A stretch of 15,884 nucleotides of DNA, taken from CAZQVN01 sp964596775. Lineage in GTDB: Bacteria; Eisenbacteria; RBG-16-71-46; JABDJR01; JAWXBZ01. The stretch covers positions 1 through 15,884 of the forward strand of contig CAZQVN010000072.1 of the NCBI GenBank assembly GCA_964596775.1, given 5' to 3'. The notes beneath the pieces were generated by a model, which worked only from the letters and a program-made list of their open reading frames with translations, did not search any database and was not told the origin of the DNA. Shown here one piece after another: positions 6,727 through 13,698 of this stretch (the first letter of the stretch is position 1; every line of letters starts with the position of its first letter). Both the position numbers and the translations under genes were made by a program.

Positions 6727-9417
6727 ATGATGAAACGTTTCCGCTCCCCGCGTTCCGGCGGCGCCGTGTCCGTTGCGATGCGCCCACGGGCTCTTCGAGC
6801 TGCCCGTGTCCTCGCTCCCGCGTTCCTCGCCGGCCTGTTCTTCCTGCTTGCACCGGCTGCGGCGCGGGCCGAGATCACCCGGCTCGGTGACGACGTCGTT
6901 CCGACGTTCCAGGCGATCACCCTGGACGTGGACGCCGACCGCCCCGACTACTCCGGCTCCGTCCGGGTGGAACTCGAGGTTGCACGATCCGTTTCCGCCT
7001 TCCGGATCCACGGCCGCGAGATGACCCTGACGTCGCTGGAGATGCGCGACGCGAGCGGCCCGGTCGAGGTCACCGCCGCGCGGACCGGACGCGCCGAGGT
7101 GGAAGGGGTGTTCACGCTCACGACATCGCGGCCGCTCGTGGCGGGACCCGCGGAGATCCGAATCGCGTTCACGAACACGTTCGACACCCGCTCCGTGGGG
7201 CTCTACCGGGTGGAAACCGGCGGCCGCGGCTACACGTTCACGCAGCTCGAGGCCGATGACGCCCGACGGGCGTTTCCCTGCTGGGACGAGCCGGGATTCA
7301 AGATCCCGTACCAGCTGACCCTCACGGTCCCGAAGGCGCACACCGCCGTTTCCAACACGCCGGTGATCGAGGAGTCGGAGGATGCAGCGGGCCGCCGGAG
7401 ATACGTCTTTGCCCGGACGCGTCCACTTCCGTCCTACCTGCTGGCGATCGCCACCGGGCCGCTCGAATACGTGGACGTTCCCGGCTGCTCCACGCCGACC
7501 CGCGTCGTGACCGTGCTCGGCCAGAGCCACCTGGCGAAGGCCGCGGTCAGGACGGCGCCGCGGATTCTCAAGGCGCTCGAGGACTGGTTCAACGAACCGT
7601 ACCCCTACGAAAAACTGGACCTGATCGCGGTGCCCGAGTTCTGGCCCGGGGCCATGGAGAACCCGGGAGCGATCACGTTCGCCGACCAGCGCATCCTCCA
7701 CGAGTCGGCCGACCCGGACCCCACGGCACAGCTGCGGATGGCCAGCATCATGGCCCACGAACTGGCCCACATGTGGTTCGGCGACGTCGTCACCATGAAG
7801 TGGTGGGACGATCTCTGGCTCAACGAATCGTTCGCGGACTGGATGGGGGACAAGATCGCCGAGCAGGTGTATCCCGAACTCCAGGGACAGCTGCGCGAGC
7901 TGAACAGCCTCCAGGGAACGATGGCGGCCGATGCCCGGCCGACGAGCCGCGCCGTCCGCAAGCCGGTCGAGGACATGAACCATCTCCTCTCCGACGTGGG
8001 GGTCGCCTACAACAAGGGGAAGCGCGTCCTCTCCCATTTCGAGAACTGGATGGGGCCCGAAACGTTCCGCCAGGGAATCCTCGACTACATCGAAACGCAC
8101 CGCTGGGGCAGCGCCGAAGCCGACGACCTCTGGCAGGCGCTGGGCCGGGCCTCCGGAAAGGACGTCAAGGGTGTGATGTCCGGGTTCATCGACCAGCCCG
8201 GTTACCCGCTGGTCAGCGTGGCCCTGCTCCCGGAGGGGAAGGTCCGGATCAGCCAGCGGCGTTTTGCCGAGTACGGCCAGGAGCTTCCGCCCCTCGACTG
8301 GCGGGTCCCGGTCGGCCTGCGCTACTCCGACGGCTCCGGGGTGCGGACCCAGACCGTCCTGCTGGCCGAAGCGGAGAGGGTCGTGGCGCTCGACGGCGTG
8401 AAGGAGGTCGACTGGGTCATGCCCAACGCCAACGCCGGCGGATACTATCGCTGGAGCGTTCCGGTCGACGTGATGGACCGGCTGACCGCGAACGCCGCGC
8501 AGGTGCTGACGCCGCTGGAGCGGATCGGCCTGATCGGCAATCTTTCCGGCCTGCTGGCCGCCGGGTCGATCGACGGAAAAACGTTCCTCGAGTCGCTGTC
8601 CCGGTTTTCCGGTGACCCCGAGCCGCTCGTGATCAGCGCCATCATCGAGAATCTGGGAAACGTCCACGAGAGCCTGGTTTCCGAGGAGGCCCGGGCACCC
8701 TTTGCGTCCTACGTGCGCCGCACGCTCGGCCCGGCGCTCGACCGGATCGGGCTCGCGCCCCGTTCGGGGGAGCCGGGGGCGGCCGGCATGCTGCGGCCCC
8801 AACTCCTGCTCTGGCTCGGTCGCGAAGGGGGCGACCCGGCCGTGCTCGACTATGCCAGGACCCAGACCCGCCTCTACGAGACGGACCCGGAAAAGACGGA
8901 CCGCGGCGTGGCGCGCGTCTGCCTCGAACTCACGGCCCTGGACGGAGACGCGCAGCTGATGGCCCGCTACCGGACCCGCTTTGAAGAAGCGGAAACACCC
9001 GAGGAGCGCGGCAACTGGCTGAACGGGCTCACCGGGTTCCGGGATCCGGCGATCCGGAGGGCGGTGCTGGACTATTCGCTGACCGATGCCTGCCGGTCGA
9101 ACGAACTCGTGGCCATCCAGCGGAACCTGGTCCGGGACGAGACCGGCAGGGAGGCTCTCTTCGAGTGGATCGTCGGCAACTACGACGACCTGAAGGGGCG
9201 CGTCTCGTCCGCAACCCTTTCCTTCCTCCCGTTCGTGCTCGGGGGCTGCTCCACCGACCGGCTGAGCCGGGGAGAGGCGTTTTTCGCCGATCCGGCTCAC
9301 CAGGTGGACGGAACCGACCGGCAGCTGGCCCGCGTGGCCGCGGCCGTCCATGCCTGCGCCGCACTGCGGGAGCGGGAGGGGGCCGGGGTGGCGGCCTGGC
9401 TCAAATCGACCCCCTGA
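6727..9417 (+). CDS. Secreted M1-family zinc aminopeptidase
   Basis: This is an 896-residue gluzincin that removes N-terminal amino acids from peptides. The exopeptidase motif GAMEN is at 308-312. The zinc site HELAH (344-348) is followed 18 residues later by Glu367 (NE). Tyr428 in AYNKG is the likely transition-state tyrosine. The order is N-terminal beta-saddle, catalytic domain, and a helical ERAP1-C-like domain from about 570 to the end. A basic N region and hydrophobic segment (about 28-46) end in AAARA, so it is probably exported to the periplasm after cleavage near residue 48. TGGAGG lies 3 nt before the first ATG (6727) and 6 nt before a second one (6730), so 6730 may be the true start. 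It stands alone on its strand and is divergent from the dehydratase. Substrate preference is unknown. Confidence 0.95.
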   Translation: MMKRFRSPRSGGAVSVAMRPRALRAARVLAPAFLAGLFFLLAPAAARAEITRLGDDVVPTFQAITLDVDADRPDYSGSVRVELEVARSVSAFRIHGREMTLTSLEMRDASGPVEVTAARTGRAEVEGVFTLTTSRPLVAGPAEIRIAFTNTFDTRSVGLYRVETGGRGYTFTQLEADDARRAFPCWDEPGFKIPYQLTLTVPKAHTAVSNTPVIEESEDAAGRRRYVFARTRPLPSYLLAIATGPLEYVDVPGCSTPTRVVTVLGQSHLAKAAVRTAPRILKALEDWFNEPYPYEKLDLIAVPEFWPGAMENPGAITFADQRILHESADPDPTAQLRMASIMAHELAHMWFGDVVTMKWWDDLWLNESFADWMGDKIAEQVYPELQGQLRELNSLQGTMAADARPTSRAVRKPVEDMNHLLSDVGVAYNKGKRVLSHFENWMGPETFRQGILDYIETHRWGSAEADDLWQALGRASGKDVKGVMSGFIDQPGYPLVSVALLPEGKVRISQRRFAEYGQELPPLDWRVPVGLRYSDGSGVRTQTVLLAEAERVVALDGVKEVDWVMPNANAGGYYRWSVPVDVMDRLTANAAQVLTPLERIGLIGNLSGLLAAGSIDGKTFLESLSRFSGDPEPLVISAIIENLGNVHESLVSEEARAPFASYVRRTLGPALDRIGLAPRSGEPGAAGMLRPQLLLWLGREGGDPAVLDYARTQTRLYETDPEKTDRGVARVCLELTALDGDAQLMARYRTRFEEAETPEERGNWLNGLTGFRDPAIRRAVLDYSLTDACRSNELVAIQRNLVRDETGREALFEWIVGNYDDLKGRVSSATLSFLPFVLGGCSTDRLSRGEAFFADPAHQVDGTDRQLARVAAAVHACAALREREGAGVAAWLKSTP

Positions 9418-9424
9418 CCGGGGG
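9410..9424 (+). other. Short G-C hairpin around the M1 peptidase stop codon
   Basis: CCCCC (9410-9414) pairs with GGGGG (9420-9424). The 5-nt loop TGACC begins with the TGA stop. ATTCC follows, which is not a T tract. It may be a weak terminator or 3'-end stabiliser. Confidence 0.35.
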
Positions 9425-9432
9425 ATTCCTGC

Positions 9433-9462
9433 TTGACATGGAAAACAGAAGTTAGGCATAGT
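9433..9462 (+). promoter_or_regulatory. Promoter for the DtxR-like regulator and FTR1 permease genes
   Basis: A perfect -35, TTGACA (9433-9438), is followed after 18 bp by CATAGT (9457-9462), a 4/6 match to the -10 consensus. The start of the regulator gene is about 37 bp downstream. The -10 overlaps the first two AGTTA repeats, so a protein bound there would block RNA polymerase. Confidence 0.6.
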
Positions 9463-9479
9463 TAACAGCAGTTAAGCTT
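9450..9479 (+). repeat. Three AGTTA direct repeats at exact 10-bp spacing (candidate operator)
   Basis: AGTTAGGCAT, AGTTAACAGC and AGTTAAGCTT follow one another at 9450, 9460 and 9470. One helical turn per repeat puts all three on one DNA face. GTTAGG and GTTAAC recall DtxR-family half sites. They lie in the promoter of a DtxR-like gene, so autoregulation by metal is the simplest reading. Confidence 0.6.
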
Positions 9480-9498
9480 ATCTTATCCGGGGGCGAGG

Positions 9499-10029
9499 AT
9501 GTCCACAGACAGCTGGAAGTCTTTTGAAAAGAACGAAGTGACCCACAGCATGGCCCATTACCTGATGGCCATCCGGACCCTGCTCGCCGAGCGCGGTTAC
9601 GCGCGGGCCACGGACATTGCCGAGCATCTCGACATCACCCGGGCTTCGGCTTCGGTGGCCATTTCCGGCCTGCGGGCCAAGGGGCTGGTGGACGAGGACG
9701 AACGGCACTTCCTGAAACTGACGGATCATGGCGAGGATCTGGCCAGGACCATCGTCAGCAATCGCCTGATGATCATCCGGCTCCTCCGCGATGTGCTCCT
9801 GATCGATCCGGTCCAGGCCGAAGAGGACGCCTGCAAGATGGAGCATCTTCTGAGCTCGGCCAGCGGGCTCCGGCTGTTCCGTCTTCTGGGCTATGTCTTC
9901 GACGATCCGAACCGGGTCCGGAAAATCCAGCAGGTCGTTCAGTCCTCCCATGACAACTGCCCCGGCATCGACAACTGCGATGTGTGTTCCCCGTTCCATG
10001 AGTGCATCCTGAGCGGACGCAGTACGTGA
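9499..10029 (+). CDS. DtxR-like metal-dependent regulator lacking the SH3 domain, with C-terminal Cys cluster
   Basis: This is a 176-residue regulator. The N-terminal winged helix is canonical: ARATDIAEHLDITRASASVA (35-54), then GLVDED and LKLTDHG. The metal domain keeps Cys112, Glu115 and His116 (ACKMEHLL), the primary DtxR ligands. The positions of the ancillary ligands His79 and Glu83 of DtxR are Asn88 and Ile92 here. The FeoA-like SH3 domain is missing. Instead, the tail carries Cys154, Cys160, Cys163 and Cys169 (Cx5Cx2Cx5C), which could bind a metal or sense redox state. GAGG abuts the ATG at 9499, too close to be ideal; a later start at 9550 is possible but would cut into the first helix. 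The FTR1 permease gene begins 27 nt after its stop, so the pair likely forms an iron-uptake operon controlled by its own product. Confidence 0.87.
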   Translation: MSTDSWKSFEKNEVTHSMAHYLMAIRTLLAERGYARATDIAEHLDITRASASVAISGLRAKGLVDEDERHFLKLTDHGEDLARTIVSNRLMIIRLLRDVLLIDPVQAEEDACKMEHLLSSASGLRLFRLLGYVFDDPNRVRKIQQVVQSSHDNCPGIDNCDVCSPFHECILSGRST

Positions 10030-10056
10030 CGGGTTCCCGAACTGTGAGGAGATGAC

Positions 10057-10833
10057 GTGTTCCAGGCTTTCACCATCATGATCCGCGAAGGACTCGAATC
10101 CTTCATCGTCGTGGCCATCATCGTCACATACCTGACCAAGACGGGGCGCAGGGAACTCCTGCCGGCGGCCTGGACCGGCGTCGGCGTGGCTCTCCTGGCA
10201 ACGATCTACGGTACCCATCTGCTCAGCAAGTTCGGCGAGAACACGCTCCAGGAAGGCGTGATGTGCCTGATCGCCGCCGCGCTCACGGGAACCATGGTCG
10301 TCTGGATGTGGAAGACCGGCCGGCACCTGCGCCGGGACATCGAGACCCAGATCGACGACGCGAGCCGCAAGGCGGAAAAACGCCGCTTCCTGAGCTGGCC
10401 GGCGGTCGGCGTGTTTTCCGCGGCTTTCGTCCTGATCGCCCGCGAAGGGGCGGAGGCGGCGTTCCTGCTCGTGAGCCTCGTCCGGACGACGAGCGCGTCC
10501 GCGGCGCTTATCGGCGCGGTGGCGGGACTCGCCATCGCGGTGGGCATGGGCGTCCTGTGGATCAAGAACAGCAGCAAGATCAACCTGCGCGTCTTCTTCC
10601 AGGTCACCGGAATCTTCCTGCTGATCTTCGTGGTCCAGCTGCTGCTGAACGGGATCCACGAACTGTCCGAGGCCGGCGTGATCCCCTACGCGGAAGCGAT
10701 CCACGTGGCCACCGAGCCGTGGGTGGAGCAGGGAGTCGTGGCGCGGTGGATCACGCTGCTCATGGTTCTCGTCCCCGGCATCTGGCTGGTGATGATGAGC
10801 CTTCGCCCGCAGCCCTCCAGGGCCAAGAGCTGA
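10057..10833 (+). CDS. FTR1/EfeU-family iron permease
   Basis: This 258-residue inner-membrane protein has about seven hydrophobic segments. The two FTR1 iron-binding motifs are present: REGLE at 10-14 in the first helix and REGAE at 129-133 in the fourth. The internal repeat of two three-helix units is typical of the family. Members carry iron after oxidation to Fe(III), usually with a ferroxidase or EfeO/EfeB partner; none is encoded next to it here. The start is GTG 10057, with GAGGAG 5 nt upstream. It follows the DtxR-like regulator by 27 nt, which supports iron as the substrate and metal-dependent repression. There is a Lys/Arg-rich cytoplasmic loop near 86-110. Confidence 0.93.
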   Translation: MFQAFTIMIREGLESFIVVAIIVTYLTKTGRRELLPAAWTGVGVALLATIYGTHLLSKFGENTLQEGVMCLIAAALTGTMVVWMWKTGRHLRRDIETQIDDASRKAEKRRFLSWPAVGVFSAAFVLIAREGAEAAFLLVSLVRTTSASAALIGAVAGLAIAVGMGVLWIKNSSKINLRVFFQVTGIFLLIFVVQLLLNGIHELSEAGVIPYAEAIHVATEPWVEQGVVARWITLLMVLVPGIWLVMMSLRPQPSRAKS

Positions 10834-10878
10834 ACCGTTTTCGTTCCGCGCGCGCTTTCCCGATGAGGCATGGTCGGC

Positions 10879-10891
10879 TACACTGCCGCCC
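10879..10891 (+). promoter_or_regulatory. Possible -10 box directly before a leaderless start (small membrane protein)
   Basis: TACACT (10879-10884) is followed by 7 nt (GCCGCCC) and ATG. There is no ribosome site. The 16-nt stretch differs at only two bases from that before the dehydratase gene on the other strand (6557-6542). A -35 is weak (TTTCCC, 10856-10861). Confidence 0.4.
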
Positions 10892-11335
10892 ATGACCTCA
10901 CAGGGAAAGCCGTCCGGCCCGCACGATCATCCCCAGGAGTATTCCGACCCCTCCATCTCGTGGCCGGTCGTTTTCCTCGTGATCTCCATGCTGGCCGTTG
11001 TGGTGTGGCAGTTTTCCACCCTCCTCGACAGGGAGGAGCACTTCCCGTCCGATCGTGTCGACATGGCCATCCGCGGCGACCATGTCGTCGTGTACAACCC
11101 CACGAACGAGCTGATCACGATCTACCAGGTGTCCGTCCTGCGCCTGACCGGAACCTACTCGTGGACGGACCGCAACCTGCGCCCCAGGAGCTCCCGGCGC
11201 GTCAACCTCAAGAAGCTCCGGAAGGCCGACGGCAGCAAGTACGATCCGTCCGAGGACGGGGAATGCCGGATCCGGCTCGAGTACTGGCGCGGCGACGACA
11301 AGGACGAAATCTCCCGCTACTGCCGCGGTTTCTGA
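10892..11335 (+). CDS. Small single-helix membrane protein of unknown function
   Basis: This 147-residue protein is not recognised. Residues 1-22 are polar, with His and Pro. A single hydrophobic helix spans about 24-41 and has no signal-peptidase site, so it is probably an N-in membrane anchor. The outside part (about 45-147) is rich in beta-type sequence and charged. It carries two cysteines, 125 and 144, close enough for a disulfide, and a basic patch near 94-111. The helix-plus-small-domain layout suggests a periplasmic accessory protein. It lies between the iron permease and the microcompartment operon, with its own probable promoter, so context does not settle its role. Codon use is like the neighbours, which supports a real gene. 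Confidence 0.75.
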   Translation: MTSQGKPSGPHDHPQEYSDPSISWPVVFLVISMLAVVVWQFSTLLDREEHFPSDRVDMAIRGDHVVVYNPTNELITIYQVSVLRLTGTYSWTDRNLRPRSSRRVNLKKLRKADGSKYDPSEDGECRIRLEYWRGDDKDEISRYCRGF

Positions 11336-11417
11336 CCCGACCGGCCCGGCCGTCACGGTGCCGTTCCACCCGGCCCGGCGGTCGTGATGCAGCGCGTTCG
11401 GGGGCGCGAGTCCGGGG

Positions 11418-11446
11418 GTGACGCGGCGCGCGCGCTGTGCTAACTT
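11418..11446 (+). promoter_or_regulatory. Candidate promoter of the microcompartment operon
   Basis: GTGACG (11418-11423, 4/6 to TTGACA) and TAACTT (11441-11446) are 17 bp apart. TG precedes the -10 by one base, as in extended -10 promoters. Transcription would begin near 11453 and give a leader of about 74 nt before the GTG at 11527. The rest of the 191-bp gap holds only a degenerate direct repeat of CCGGCCCGGC at 11341 and 11370. Confidence 0.4.
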
Positions 11447-11526
11447 GCACCGTTCAGTAGGTTTGCCCTGATCGTGACCTCCAGCGCCGGACCCCGTGCG
11501 GCGCGGAAACCGGAGACGAACAGCCC

Positions 11527-12123
11527 GTGCTTTCCGAGAAAGAGATCCGCGATGTCGTGCGCAAGGTCGTCGAAAAACACCTTGCCGGAACGGCGCCCGC
11601 GCCGCCTCCGGCCGCGACGGTCGCCCCGTCCGGCCGGCCCGCCGCGACGAAACCGTCCGGCCGGGTCGTGGCCGTCGGCGCGGATCACGGGGGATACGAG
11701 CTCAAGGAAAAGCTCAAGCCCCTGCTCTACGAACTCGGCTGGGCCGTGGACGACTGCGGCACCCACAGCGAAGCCCCGGTGGACTATCCGTCGGTGGCCC
11801 TGGCGGTGGCGCTCAGGATCAGCGCCGGCTCCGCGGAGCGGGGCATCATGATCGACGGCGCCGGCATCGGCTCCTGCATGGCCGCCAACAAGGTCCCCGG
11901 CGTGCGCGCCGCGCTCTGTCACGACACGGTCACCGCGCGGAACAGCCGCGAGCACAATGACGCCAATCTCCTCACGCTCGGCGGCCGGCTCATCGGCATC
12001 ACCATGGCCCAGGAGATCGTGCGCACCTGGCTCGCCGTGGAGTGCCGCGAGGAACGGCACCTGAAGCGGGTGGCGTTGATCACCGACATCGAGCGCCGGT
12101 TCGGGCGCGGAGGAACCGCGTGA
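11527..12123 (+). CDS. rpiB: Microcompartment RpiB/LacAB-like sugar-phosphate isomerase with encapsulation peptide
   Basis: This is a 198-residue protein. Residues 2-19 form an amphipathic helix (SEKEIRDVVRKVVEKHL), then an Ala/Pro-rich linker to about 46, then an RpiB/LacAB domain. This layout is that of a BMC cargo enzyme with an N-terminal encapsulation peptide. The domain shows GADHGG (51-56), the GIGSCMAANKVPG anion-binding stretch (113-125) and NSREHND (139-145). In E. coli RpiB the catalytic base is the Cys of ICGTG; here the aligned residue is Asp110 (MIDGAG), so catalysis must differ or another residue acts. The family interconverts ribose 5-phosphate and ribulose 5-phosphate, or related sugar phosphates; the substrate here is unproven. 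GTG start; GGAG is 11 nt upstream. The stop overlaps the deoC start by one base. Confidence 0.88.
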   Translation: MLSEKEIRDVVRKVVEKHLAGTAPAPPPAATVAPSGRPAATKPSGRVVAVGADHGGYELKEKLKPLLYELGWAVDDCGTHSEAPVDYPSVALAVALRISAGSAERGIMIDGAGIGSCMAANKVPGVRAALCHDTVTARNSREHNDANLLTLGGRLIGITMAQEIVRTWLAVECREERHLKRVALITDIERRFGRGGTA

Positions 12124-13025
12124 TGTCCGCCGCCAATCCCTCGGACATGAACAGCCTGGTCGAGGCCGTTTCCGCGGAAGTGGCCCGGCGTCTCGCCGCG
12201 GAGTACCAGGTGCAGACGTCGCGGACCCCGAATGACCAGCCGTGCACGGGGTGCGGCATGTGCGCGCAGAAGTGCACGACCCAGGTGAGGGCCGTCGTGG
12301 ACGCCGGCGCGGCACGGGTGGCCGCGGCGCCGGGCACGATCAGCGTGGAGGAGGCGCTCGCCTCGTTCATCGATCACACGAACCTGAAGCCGGATGCGCA
12401 GCCCGCGGAGATCGAGCAGCTGTGCCGCGAGGCGCTCCAGTACAAGTTTGCCGCCGTCTGCGTGAATCCGGTTCACGTGCGGACCGCTGCGCGCATGCTG
12501 CGCGGGTCGAAGGTGATCGTCTGTTCCGTCGTCGGTTTTCCGCTCGGCGCCGTGCCGACCGCGGCCAAGGTCTACGAGACGCGCCGGGCCATCCGCGACG
12601 GCGCGCGGGAGATCGACATGGTCATCAACGTCGGGGCCCTGAAGGCCGGCCACGACGACGACGTCCGCTCGGACATCCGGGCGCTGGTCGAGGCCTGCAA
12701 CGAGGGGGGCGCGCACCTCAAGGTGATCATCGAGGCGGCGCTGCTTGACGACGAGCAGAAGGTCCGCGCCTGCCGGCTGTCGAAGGAGGCCGGCGCGCAT
12801 TTCGTGAAGACCTCCACCGGGTTCGGTCCCGGCGGGGCCACGATTCACGACGTGGATCTGATGCGGCGCACCGTGGGAGAGGGCACCGGCGTCAAGGCGG
12901 CCGGGGGTATCCGCACGTTCGGCGACCTGACGAACATGCTGGCCGCCGGAGCCACGCGCATCGGCGCATCGGCCAGCATCAAGATCATCGGGGAGGCGGC
13001 GTCCGCTCTGGGCGGCCGTCGCTGA
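12123..13025 (+). CDS. deoC: Microcompartment deoxyribose-phosphate aldolase (DeoC) with Fe-S-like N-terminal extension
   Basis: This 300-residue class I aldolase cleaves 2-deoxyribose 5-phosphate to glyceraldehyde 3-phosphate and acetaldehyde. The core starts near 73. Active-site motifs are intact: EIDMVINVGAL (163-173, Asp165), FVKTSTGF (227-234, Schiff-base Lys229) and GVKAAGGIR (256-264, Lys258). Ahead of it lies an extension of about 72 residues: an amphipathic helix (10-28, SLVEAVSAEVARRLAAEY) like an encapsulation peptide. Then comes Cys41-x2-Cys44-x2-Cys47-x3-Cys51, the spacing of a 4Fe-4S ferredoxin site but without the usual following Pro. Ordinary DeoC (about 220-260 residues) lacks this. 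ATG 12123 is chosen for GGAGG 9 nt upstream and the TGATG overlap with rpiB. The acetaldehyde made would feed the acylating dehydrogenase downstream. Confidence 0.95.
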   Translation: MSAANPSDMNSLVEAVSAEVARRLAAEYQVQTSRTPNDQPCTGCGMCAQKCTTQVRAVVDAGAARVAAAPGTISVEEALASFIDHTNLKPDAQPAEIEQLCREALQYKFAAVCVNPVHVRTAARMLRGSKVIVCSVVGFPLGAVPTAAKVYETRRAIRDGAREIDMVINVGALKAGHDDDVRSDIRALVEACNEGGAHLKVIIEAALLDDEQKVRACRLSKEAGAHFVKTSTGFGPGGATIHDVDLMRRTVGEGTGVKAAGGIRTFGDLTNMLAAGATRIGASASIKIIGEAASALGGRR

Positions 13026-13035
13026 CGTTCAGCCA

Positions 13036-13056
13036 GACGGCCGGACAGCGGCCGTC
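13036..13056 (+). other. Perfect hairpin between deoC and the BMC-T gene
   Basis: GACGGCCG (13036-13043) pairs with CGGCCGTC (13049-13056) around loop GACAG. No T tract follows (GCAAAGGG), so it is not a classic terminator. It lies in the 52-nt gap between enzyme and shell genes and could stabilise or process the mRNA. Confidence 0.5.
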
Positions 13057-13077
13057 GCAAAGGGAAAGAGACGGGGC

Positions 13078-13698
13078 ATGGAACTGCGGTCCTACGTGTT
13101 TCTCGACAGTCTGCAGCCGCAGCACGCGGCGTTCATGGGCACGGTGGCCCAGGGCTTCCTGCCCCTGGCCGGCATGTCGTCGCTCTGGGTGGAGATCTCG
13201 CCGGGCATCGAAATCAACCGGGTCACCGACATCGCGGTCAAGTCCACCCGCGTCAAGCCGGGCATGCAGATCGTGGAACGCCTGTACGGGCTTCTCGAGG
13301 TGCATCACGAGGAGCAGGGGGATGTCCGGCAGGCCGGCCAGGCGATCCTCGACGCGATCGGGCTGAAGGAGGAGGACCGGATCAAGCCGCGGATCCTTTC
13401 CAGCCAGGTCATCCGCAAGGTCGACGATCACCAGGCGCAGCTGATCAACCGGATGCGTCACGGCCAGATGATCGTGCCGGGCCAGACGCTTTACGTGCTC
13501 GAGACGGACCCGGCGGCGTACGCGGCGCTGGCCGCGAACGAGGCGGAAAAGGCCGCAAACATCAACATCCTCGAAGTGCGGGCCTACGGCTCGTTCGGCC
13601 GCGTGTACCTGGGCGGCGAGGAAGCGGACATCGAAGTGGGTTACAAGGCCGCGGTCGCGGCGATTGAAGGACTGACGGGGCGTACCGCGGATCGCTGA
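13078..13698 (+). CDS. BMC-T tandem-domain shell protein (trimer)
   Basis: This is a 206-residue shell protein made of two BMC domains, at about 1-95 and 97-200. It forms pseudohexameric trimers that tile the compartment shell. LDSLQPQ, SLWVEISPG, TRVKPGMQ and the second half PRILSSQVIR...GQMIVPGQ...LAANEAEKA closely resemble, from memory, the BMC-T of Haliangium-type shells. The second-domain pore loop is AYGSFGRVYLGG (169-180). The protein has no cysteine, so it cannot hold the pore Fe-S cluster known from PduT/GrpU-type BMC-T proteins. Length suits a single-layer trimer; whether it stacks into double layers is not visible. ATG 13078 follows a GGGAAAGAG ribosome site. Its stop codon lies in the loop of a hairpin before the BMC-H gene. 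Confidence 0.95.
   Translation: MELRSYVFLDSLQPQHAAFMGTVAQGFLPLAGMSSLWVEISPGIEINRVTDIAVKSTRVKPGMQIVERLYGLLEVHHEEQGDVRQAGQAILDAIGLKEEDRIKPRILSSQVIRKVDDHQAQLINRMRHGQMIVPGQTLYVLETDPAAYAALAANEAEKAANINILEVRAYGSFGRVYLGGEEADIEVGYKAAVAAIEGLTGRTADR

Noticed and set aside
6664..9459. A 931-codon open frame antisense to the M1 peptidase
   Set aside because: Long antisense frames are common in GC-rich DNA. Its composition is Arg/Gly/Pro/His-rich with no known motif, while the plus strand has full peptidase motifs.
11336..11526. Riboswitch before the BMC operon
   Set aside because: No known aptamer core and no terminator-antiterminator pair could be found; only a degenerate direct repeat and a promoter candidate.
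12042..12122. DeoC start at an upstream GTG
   Set aside because: It would overlap rpiB by 82 nt in another frame; ATG 12123 has a ribosome site and the usual TGATG junction.
13078..13698. Fe-S cluster in the BMC-T pore
   Set aside because: The protein has no cysteine.
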